Assembly (NCBI GenBank): GCA_900556255.1
Contig: USNZ01000054.1
Location: forward strand, 1 to 7,491
DNA: 7,491 nt
Reading direction: 5' to 3'
From: an uncultured Oscillospiraceae bacterium
GTDB lineage: Bacteria > Bacillota > Clostridia > Oscillospirales > Ruminococcaceae
Both the position numbers and the translations under genes were made by a program. Shown here piece after piece: positions 1 to 5,229 of the stretch. Every line of letters starts with the position of its first letter. Within the stretch, counting starts at the first letter, position 1. The notes below the pieces were generated by a model, which saw nothing but the letters and a program-made list of their open reading frames with translations, was not told where the DNA came from and ran no database searches.

Positions 1-293
1 CCGACACCGCCAGCGCCCTGCGCGCCTTGGAAATCAGCGCGGACGCCATGTTCAAGGCCACCATGGTCGACGGCGTTTACGACAAGGATCCCCACAAGTA
101 CGCCGACGCCGTGCGCTATGACACGCTGACCTTCACCCGCGTGCTGGACGAGCGTCTGGCCGTTATGGACTCCACCGCCGCCACCCTCTGCCGCGATAAC
201 GGCCTGCCCATTCTGGTGTTTGACTTGGGCGAACCTGCCAACATTGCCAAGGCCGTGCAGGGCGAGGTCGTCGGCACCCTGGTAAAAGAATAA
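1..293 (+). CDS. pyrH: UMP kinase, C-terminal part (5' end outside window)
   Basis: Uridylate kinase converts UMP and ATP to UDP in the cytoplasm, feeding pyrimidine nucleotides to RNA, DNA and cell-wall sugar synthesis. The open frame enters from the left edge; the first full codon is at position 3, giving 96 visible residues before a TAA at 291-293. The family is usually about 240 residues, so roughly the last 40% is present. Recognisable bacterial PyrH segments, in order, are VDGVYDKDP (nucleotide-binding region of the amino-acid kinase fold), the VMDSTA motif followed by [13 protein letters not shown], and the closing [12 protein letters not shown]...GT. No frameshift or missing motif is seen. 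A TTG at 27 and ATGs at 48 and 61 are internal codons, not starts. The pyrH-frr order is conserved across most bacteria and supports the call. Confidence 0.96.
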   Translation, partial: DTASALRALEISADAMFKATMVDGVYDKDPHKYADAVRYDTLTFTRVLDERLAVMDSTAATLCRDNGLPILVFDLGEPANIAKAVQGEVVGTLVKE

Positions 294-366
294 CGGCAAA
301 AAAGTAGATTTATTCATAAAATCCCCCTATTCTGATAAATATTCACAAAATAAGGAGAAAACGATT
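294..366 (+). promoter_or_regulatory. AT-rich pyrH-frr spacer with possible weak promoter
   Basis: This 73-base spacer is very AT-rich between two GC-rich genes. It ends with the frr Shine-Dalgarno AAGGAGA at 352-358, eight bases before the ATG. TATTCT (329-334) and GATAAA (334-339) each resemble a -10 box, but neither has a good TTGACA-like -35 at the right distance. There is no stem-loop followed by a T-run, so pyrH and frr may be co-transcribed. A secondary promoter for frr and downstream genes is possible but only inferred from base composition. Confidence 0.3.
311..351 (+). repeat. imperfect 12-bp direct repeat
   Basis: TATTCATAAAAT at 311-322 and TATTCACAAAAT at 340-351 match at 11 of 12 bases, with start points 29 bases apart, close to three helical turns. 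The second copy abuts the frr Shine-Dalgarno sequence. The spacer is AT-rich, so a chance match is quite possible. No known regulator site is recognised. Confidence 0.45.
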
Positions 367-921
367 ATGAGCAGTATGACCAAACCTTTTGAAGAGAAAA
401 TGAACGCCAGCGTTGACCATCTGGTCCGTGAACTGGCCGCTATCCGCGCCGGCCGCGCCAACCCCGCCGTGCTGGACCGCGTGGCGGTGGACTACTACGG
501 CAGCCCCACGCCCATTAACCAGATCGCTGCCGTGGCGGTGGCCGAGGCCCGCATCCTGACCATCACCCCCTGGGATCGTTCCATGCTCAAGCCCATCTCC
601 AAGGCGATCCAGACCAGCGACATCGGCATCAACCCCATTGACGACGGCCAGGTCATCCGCCTGGTTTTCCCCGCCCCCACCGAGGAGCGCCGCAAGCAGC
701 TGACCAAGGACGTTGCCAAGCAGGGTGAGGAAGCGAAGATCGCCGTGCGCAATGTCCGCCGCGATGCCATGGATAAGTTCAAAGCCCAGAAAAAGGCCGG
801 CGAGCTGACTGAGGACGACCAGAAAAAGCTGGAGGAAGAGACCCAGAAGCTGACCGACAAGTACGTCAAGCAGGTCGACGAGATCTGCGCCAACAAAAAC
901 AAAGAAATCATGGAAGTCTGA
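367..921 (+). CDS. frr: ribosome recycling factor
   Basis: RRF acts with EF-G after termination to split the post-termination ribosome and free mRNA and tRNA. The 184-residue product matches the usual length of about 185. Family landmarks include IRAGRANPAVLDRVAVDYYG (residues 26-45) with SPTPINQIA following, the PWD at 68-70, the FPAPTEERRKQLTK stretch at 101-114 and RNVRRDA at 128-134. The charged, helical C-terminal half (about 105-184) is the long arm of the three-helix bundle. The ATG at 367 is preferred over the one at 376 because AAGGAGA (352-358) lies eight bases upstream of it. The gene ends in TGA, while the other complete genes here end in TAA. It sits between pyrH and cdsA; the uppS gene often found directly downstream is absent. 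Confidence 0.98.
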   Translation: MSSMTKPFEEKMNASVDHLVRELAAIRAGRANPAVLDRVAVDYYGSPTPINQIAAVAVAEARILTITPWDRSMLKPISKAIQTSDIGINPIDDGQVIRLVFPAPTEERRKQLTKDVAKQGEEAKIAVRNVRRDAMDKFKAQKKAGELTEDDQKKLEEETQKLTDKYVKQVDEICANKNKEIMEV

Positions 922-924
922 TTT

Positions 925-940
925 TCTGGTGTGACCCAGA
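925..940 (+). other. short hairpin in the frr-cdsA gap
   Basis: TCTGG (925-929) can pair with CCAGA (936-940) around a six-base loop, just after the frr stop codon. The stem is only five base pairs and no T-run follows, so it does not look like an intrinsic terminator. It could be chance or a minor mRNA structure. Confidence 0.25.
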
Positions 941-971
941 CAAATTCTAACCTGGAAAGGGAACTACCGCT

Positions 972-1835
972 ATGAAGACCCGTGTTATTACCGCCGCCGT
1001 TGGGCTGGCTTTTCTGGCCCTCGTTCTTACCTTTTTTGATACGCTGTTTTTTGACCTGACGCTGACGGCGATCTGCCTGCTGGCCATCCATGAGGTGTTT
1101 TCCGCTATGGGCTTTGGCAAAAAGCAGTGGTACCTGTACGCTGTCACCGTGCCGTTTACGCTGCTGATCATGCTCAGCGGCATGCAGGCCGTGCGCGCAG
1201 TGTTGCTGCCGTGCAGCTTTTTGGTGGTGCTGTTCTTCAACATCTGCCAGATCAAAAACGTTAAGACGATAGATTTCGGCAGGCTGTCCGGGTTTGTGTA
1301 TTTTTCCGGCGTTATTATCTTCTGTTTCTATTCGCTGATACACCTGAAGCGGGTTCTGCCCTTTGCGGCTTACCGCTATGATGCCGTCTACTTCATTCTG
1401 CTGATTTTGTGCTTTGCCTGGGGCGGCGATACCTCGGCTTACTTTGCGGGGCGCGCCTTCGGTAAGCACAAGCTGGCCCCCGTGGTCAGCCCCCACAAAA
1501 CGGTGGAGGGCGCTGTCGGCGGCGTGGCGGGCAGCATTGTGGCAGGTATGGTGCTGACGCTGATCTACTCGCTACTGTCTGCGCGGTATCATGTCATTAC
1601 CATCAATGTGCAGCCGTATCATTACCTGATCCTGGCCGTCATGGGCGCCATTGCCTCGGTGCTGGGCATCCTGGGCGATCTGTTCGCCTCGGCCGTCAAG
1701 CGCCAGGTAGGCATCAAGGACTATGGCACCATTTTCCCCGGCCACGGCGGTATTCTGGACCGATTCGACAGCGTGATGTTTGTCGCGCCGTTTGTGTCCA
1801 TCGCCGTGCGGTTCTTCTTCTATATGATTCACTAA
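972..1835 (+). CDS. cdsA: phosphatidate cytidylyltransferase (CDP-diacylglycerol synthase)
   Basis: CdsA makes CDP-diacylglycerol from phosphatidic acid and CTP in the cytoplasmic membrane, the branch point for bacterial phospholipids. The 287-residue product is strongly hydrophobic, with several membrane segments: roughly 5-45, 55-90, 105-125, 137-152, 183-203 and 217-240, with a further stretch near the C-terminus. The CDP-diglyceride synthetase signature is complete at 240-266: S240, K243R244, K249D250, PGHGG at 256-260 and D263RFD. Upstream conserved parts are WGGDTSAYFAGR (150-161) and SPHKTVEG (173-180). The ATG start follows an AAAGGGA-type Shine-Dalgarno at about 956-962. The gap to frr is 50 bases and to dxr 12 bases, consistent with an operon. 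Length and motifs are normal for the family. Confidence 0.97.
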   Translation: MKTRVITAAVGLAFLALVLTFFDTLFFDLTLTAICLLAIHEVFSAMGFGKKQWYLYAVTVPFTLLIMLSGMQAVRAVLLPCSFLVVLFFNICQIKNVKTIDFGRLSGFVYFSGVIIFCFYSLIHLKRVLPFAAYRYDAVYFILLILCFAWGGDTSAYFAGRAFGKHKLAPVVSPHKTVEGAVGGVAGSIVAGMVLTLIYSLLSARYHVITINVQPYHYLILAVMGAIASVLGILGDLFASAVKRQVGIKDYGTIFPGHGGILDRFDSVMFVAPFVSIAVRFFFYMIH

Positions 1836-1847
1836 AAGGACGATAGT

Positions 1848-2999
1848 ATGAGCAAAACAATTACCTTGCTTGGCTCTACCGGTTCTATCGGCACCCAAAG
1901 CCTGGACGTGGTGCGCATGCACGGCTACAAGGTGTTCGGCCTTGCGGCCAACTCCAGCGTGGAGAAATTGCTTGCGCAGATCAACGAGTTCCACCCTGAA
2001 TATGTGGCCGTGGTGGAGCCTTCCGCCTATGAAAAACTCGCCGCCGCGCTGGCAGGGCAGGCCAATGCGCCCAAGCTGCTGCAGGGGGCCGAGGGGCTGC
2101 GCACCCTTGCTGCCATGGACGGCGCCGGAACGGTGCTGAACGCCGTGGTCGGCATTGCCGGTCTGCCGGCTTCTCTCGCTGCCATTGAAGGCGGCCACGA
2201 TCTGGCACTGGCCAACAAAGAAAGCCTTGTCACCGGCGGCCATCTGGTCACCGATGCCGTGGCCAAACACGGTGTGCATCTGCTGCCTGTGGACAGCGAG
2301 CACAGCGCCATCTTCCAGTGTCTGCAGGACGCCCACAGCGCCAAAACGCTGGAAAAGATCCTGCTGACGGCCTCCGGCGGTCCCTTCTTCGGCATGACGA
2401 CCGAGCAGCTGCGCAACAAGACCAAGGCGGATGCCCTCAAGCATCCCAACTGGAACATGGGCGCCAAAATCACCATCGACTCGGCCACCTTGATGAACAA
2501 GGGCCTGGAATTGATCGAGGCAGCGTGGCTTTTTGGCCTGCCGGAGGATAAGATCCAAATCGTTGTCCAGCGCGAAAGCATCATTCACTCTGCCGTGCAG
2601 TTCAGCGACCACTCCATTTTGGCGCAGCTGGGTGTGCCGGATATGCGCATCCCCATCCAGTACGCGCTGACCTGGCCCGAGCGTATGCCCAGCCCCGTGC
2701 CGGAGCTGGACTTTACCGCGCTGACCAAGCTGAGCATCGCCCAGGCCGACGACGAGACCTTCCGCTGCCTGGCCGCCTGCAAAAAGGCCATCCGCAAGGG
2801 CGGTCTGGCGCCCTGCGCCGCCAACGGTGCCAACGAGGCCGCCGTGGCGCATTTCCTGCGCGATGAGATCGGCTTTTTGGACATCGGCCGCCTGGTCGAG
2901 GGCATCGTGGACAGCGATTCCTTCGGCGGCGATTACACGCTGGACGATGTGTACGAGTGCGACCGCATGGCGCGCGCGTATGTCGAAAGCCATCTGTAA
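1848..2999 (+). CDS. dxr: 1-deoxy-D-xylulose 5-phosphate reductoisomerase
   Basis: Dxr (IspC) is the first committed MEP-pathway enzyme: it rearranges and reduces DXP to MEP using NADPH and a divalent metal. It is the target of fosmidomycin. The 383-residue product has normal length. The N-terminal Rossmann motif GSTGSIG is at 9-15 and ANKESLV at 122-128. Metal ligands are D149 and E151 in PVDSEHSAIFQ, and E221 in DSATLMNKGLE (211-221). Substrate-loop residues are in ASGGPF (175-180), HPNWNMG with H199, and H247 in ESIIHS. In E. coli a His-Pro-Gln precedes the Ser-Val-Ile-His; here it is Q241-R-E, outside the metal site. AAGGA at 1836-1840 lies seven bases before the ATG and directly follows the cdsA stop, so coupling to cdsA is likely. 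The later ispG encodes another step of the same pathway. Confidence 0.98.
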   Translation: MSKTITLLGSTGSIGTQSLDVVRMHGYKVFGLAANSSVEKLLAQINEFHPEYVAVVEPSAYEKLAAALAGQANAPKLLQGAEGLRTLAAMDGAGTVLNAVVGIAGLPASLAAIEGGHDLALANKESLVTGGHLVTDAVAKHGVHLLPVDSEHSAIFQCLQDAHSAKTLEKILLTASGGPFFGMTTEQLRNKTKADALKHPNWNMGAKITIDSATLMNKGLELIEAAWLFGLPEDKIQIVVQRESIIHSAVQFSDHSILAQLGVPDMRIPIQYALTWPERMPSPVPELDFTALTKLSIAQADDETFRCLAACKKAIRKGGLAPCAANGANEAAVAHFLRDEIGFLDIGRLVEGIVDSDSFGGDYTLDDVYECDRMARAYVESHL

Positions 3000-3036
3000 A
3001 ACCAACGGGCAACACCGCATTTTTTGAGAGGTTCCT

Positions 3037-4128
3037 ATGACGTTTTTCATAACTGCCGCTGTATCGCTGTTGGTGTTCGGCAGTGTGGTGCTTGTGCATG
3101 AGCTGGGGCATTTTCTGGCCGCGCGGGCAGCGGGCATCCGTGTTGAGGAGTTTTCTGTCGGTATCGGGCCGCGCCTGTGCGGCCGCGTCGGCAAAAACGG
3201 TACCCGCTACTCGCTGCGTTTGCTGCCGCTGGGCGGCTACAACCTGTTCGAGACTCCCGCCGCAGAAGATGAAACTGACGATGCCGCGCAGGAAAACACG
3301 CTGACCTATCAGGAGAAGCCGCTGTTTCCCGCCCCGATGGAGAACCTTTCTTTTGAGGAAGCCCCGCCTCAGCAGCGCTTTTTGGTGACGCTGGCGGGCG
3401 CCTTGATGAACTTTTTGCTGGGGGCGGCGCTCATGCTGGCGCTGGCGCTCTCTATGCAGGTACTCGGCTCCAACCGCGTGGCGGATTTTACCGATAACGC
3501 ACCCAGCGCCGCCTGTTTGCAGGCAGGGGACGAGATTTTGTGGGTGGACGGCACCCGCTGCCGCAGCAGCTTTTCGCTGCTGAACTGCTTTGACGGCACA
3601 CAAAAAGAACACACGCTCGTCATAAAAAGGGGTGATCAGGTCATGACCCTGCGCGGTGTGACCGTTGCCCCCCAAAAGGACGAAAACGGTGCGCTGAAAA
3701 GCCCCATCGACTTCCGCGTCGAGCGCGTGGCCAAAACGCCCCGCGCCGTGCTGAACCAAGCGCGGGATTTTTTCAGCTTTTACAGCACGATGATCCTGCG
3801 CAGCTTCGGTGACCTTGCCACCGGCAAAACCGGCATGGACCAGCTTACAGGCCCCGTGGGCACTGCCGCGGTGGTGCGGCAGGCCATCTCCTACGGCTGG
3901 CAGGACGTTGTCTCGCTGATGGCGCTGCTGACCATCAACATCGGCCTCTTCAACCTGCTGCCCATTCCCGGGCTGGACGGCTGCAAGCTGCTGTTTTTGG
4001 CGTTTGAGTCGCTGACAGGGCATACCGTGCCCCTGCGCGCACAGGCCGTCATCAATGCGGCGGGTATGCTGGCGCTTATGGGGCTGATGCTGTTTGTGAC
4101 CATGCAGGACGTGATACGCATTTTTTAA
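3037..4128 (+). CDS. rseP: RseP/site-2 family membrane zinc metalloprotease
   Basis: Intramembrane zinc protease of the M50B family (RseP/RasP/YluC). Family members cut membrane-embedded regulators such as anti-sigma factors and leftover signal peptides; the substrate here is unknown. The 363-residue product starts with a membrane segment ending in the zinc motif HELGH (21-25). A GGY element follows at 66-68, then a second membrane segment around 113-140 with a PLMN-like ALMNF. A PDZ domain spans about 145-210, with APSAACLQAGDEILWVDG at its core. TGPVG is at 271-275, and the third zinc-ligand motif NLLPIPGLDG is at 306-315, followed by a final membrane segment at about 333-356. Residues 72-110 form an acidic, proline-containing stretch before the second membrane segment. 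The position after LDG, usually Gly, is Cys316. GAGAGG at 3026-3031 supports the ATG. Spacing is 37 bases after dxr and 12 before ispG. Confidence 0.95.
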   Translation: MTFFITAAVSLLVFGSVVLVHELGHFLAARAAGIRVEEFSVGIGPRLCGRVGKNGTRYSLRLLPLGGYNLFETPAAEDETDDAAQENTLTYQEKPLFPAPMENLSFEEAPPQQRFLVTLAGALMNFLLGAALMLALALSMQVLGSNRVADFTDNAPSAACLQAGDEILWVDGTRCRSSFSLLNCFDGTQKEHTLVIKRGDQVMTLRGVTVAPQKDENGALKSPIDFRVERVAKTPRAVLNQARDFFSFYSTMILRSFGDLATGKTGMDQLTGPVGTAAVVRQAISYGWQDVVSLMALLTINIGLFNLLPIPGLDGCKLLFLAFESLTGHTVPLRAQAVINAAGMLALMGLMLFVTMQDVIRIF

Positions 4129-4133
4129 GGAGG
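4127..4133 (+). promoter_or_regulatory. strong ispG ribosome binding site overlapping the rseP stop
   Basis: AAGGAGG is a full match to the anti-Shine-Dalgarno core. Its first two bases are the last two of the rseP TAA stop (4126-4128), and it lies seven bases before the ispG ATG. A ribosome ending on rseP would cover this site, which suggests translational coupling. Confidence 0.85.
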
Positions 4134-4140
4134 CGCAACC

Positions 4141-5193
4141 ATGAACCGTCAACTGAAACGGGAAGTGAAAATCGGCAATATTACCATCGGCGGCAACCAC
4201 CCGATTGCCGTGCAGACCATGCTCAACGTGCCGGTCAAGGATATTGCCGGCAACGTGGCACAGGCACAGCGCGTCGCCAAGGCGGGCTGCCAGATCGTGC
4301 GCGTGACCGTGCCCACGCCGGAGGATGCCGCCGTGGTGTCCGCCATTAAAGAGGCTGTGGATATCCCCGTCGTGGCCGATATCCACTTTGATTACCGCGC
4401 CGCACTGGCAGCGCTGGATGCCGGTGCCGACAAGATCCGCATCAACCCCGGCAACATCGGGACCGACGACCGCGTCAAGGCGGTGGCGGATGCCTGCAAC
4501 GCCAAAAATGTACCCATCCGCATCGGCGTAAACGGCGGCAGCCTGGAAAAGCATATCCTTGCCAAGTACGGCGCCCCCGTGCCGGAGGCTATGGTCGAAA
4601 GTGCCTTGTACCATGTGCGTCTGCTGGAAAAGCACGACTTTAATAACATCGTTATATCGATAAAATCCAGCAATGTACCCCGCATGATGTCCGCCTATCG
4701 GCTGCTGGCTGCACAGACGGATTACCCCCTGCACGTCGGCGTGACCGAGGCGGGCGGCAACCGCATGGGACTGATCAAATCAGGTATGGGCATCGGCGGC
4801 CTGCTGCTGGAGGGCCTGGGCGACACCCTGCGCGTCAGCCTGACCGACGAGCCGGAAAACGAGGTCTACGCGGGGTATGATATCCTGCGCGCCGTCGGCT
4901 ACGCCGTGGCGGGGCCGGAAATCATCAGCTGCCCCACCTGCGGGCGCACCCAGTACCCGATGATCGAAATCGCAAACGAGGTCGAAACCCGTCTGCGGGA
5001 CGAGGGCTTCCAAAAGCCGCTGAAGATCGCTATCATGGGCTGCGTTGTCAACGGTCCCGGTGAGGCCAGTGATGCGGACATCGGCATTGCGGGCGGCAAG
5101 GACGAGGCGCTGCTGTTTATCCGCGGCGAAAAGATCCGTATGCTCAAGGGCGACATCGTCGGGCAGCTGCTGGACGAGATCCACAAGCTGTAA
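4141..5193 (+). CDS. ispG: 4-hydroxy-3-methylbut-2-enyl diphosphate synthase (IspG/GcpE)
   Basis: IspG is the penultimate MEP-pathway enzyme. It reductively opens the ring of MEcPP to give HMBPP, using a [4Fe-4S] cluster and ferredoxin or flavodoxin, and is oxygen-sensitive. The 350-residue product is the short bacterial form, with a TIM barrel (about 1-255) and an iron-sulfur domain (about 260-350). Barrel landmarks are VQTMLNVPVKD (24-34), VADIHFDYR (78-86), KIRINPGNIG (98-107), IRIGVNGGSLE (127-136) and HVGVTEAGG (198-206). Cluster ligands are C264 and C267 in SCPTCGRTQ, C301 in GCVVNGPGE, and the conserved E308. All expected catalytic residues are present. It shares the cluster with dxr from the same pathway and probably the same transcript. 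The frame of polC is the same as that of ispG, separated by the TAA at 5191-5193. Confidence 0.98.
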   Translation: MNRQLKREVKIGNITIGGNHPIAVQTMLNVPVKDIAGNVAQAQRVAKAGCQIVRVTVPTPEDAAVVSAIKEAVDIPVVADIHFDYRAALAALDAGADKIRINPGNIGTDDRVKAVADACNAKNVPIRIGVNGGSLEKHILAKYGAPVPEAMVESALYHVRLLEKHDFNNIVISIKSSNVPRMMSAYRLLAAQTDYPLHVGVTEAGGNRMGLIKSGMGIGGLLLEGLGDTLRVSLTDEPENEVYAGYDILRAVGYAVAGPEIISCPTCGRTQYPMIEIANEVETRLRDEGFQKPLKIAIMGCVVNGPGEASDADIGIAGGKDEALLFIRGEKIRMLKGDIVGQLLDEIHKL

Positions 5194-5217
5194 TTTTCCT
5201 TTAACTTTCACGCATCA

Positions 5218-5223
5218 GAGGTG
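5218..5223 (+). promoter_or_regulatory. polC ribosome binding site that decides a TTG start
   Basis: GAGGTG matches the anti-Shine-Dalgarno sequence and lies six bases before TTG at 5230. The in-frame GTG at 5221-5223 is part of this site and has no Shine-Dalgarno of its own upstream, where the sequence is pyrimidine-rich. There is no in-frame ATG between the ispG stop and the conserved protein. Confidence 0.65.
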
Positions 5224-5229
5224 CCCCAT

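Noticed and set aside
495..1496. Long minus-strand open frame of 333 codons opposite frr and cdsA
   Set aside because: It lies opposite two clear genes, has His/Gln/Arg-rich composition with no recognisable domain, and arises from G/C-rich third positions of the real genes.
3000..3036. T-run at 3020-3025 after dxr as a possible terminator
   Set aside because: No stable stem precedes the T-run; the segment is simply the leader with the rseP ribosome binding site.
1572..3194. Minus-strand open frame of 540 codons opposite cdsA, dxr and rseP
   Set aside because: It crosses three well-supported genes and their gaps, and its translation is His/Gln/Gly-rich with no motif. It is a shadow of codon bias.
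4655..4662. 8-bp palindrome TATCGATA in an AT-rich patch with two ATA codons inside ispG
   Set aside because: It encodes the conserved VISIKSSN segment of IspG. An 8-bp palindrome is expected by chance, and ATA codons also occur in cdsA and rseP.
2713..4734. Minus-strand open frame of 673 codons opposite dxr, rseP and ispG
   Set aside because: Despite its length, it is fully antisense to conserved genes, has low-complexity basic and His-rich composition and no recognisable family.
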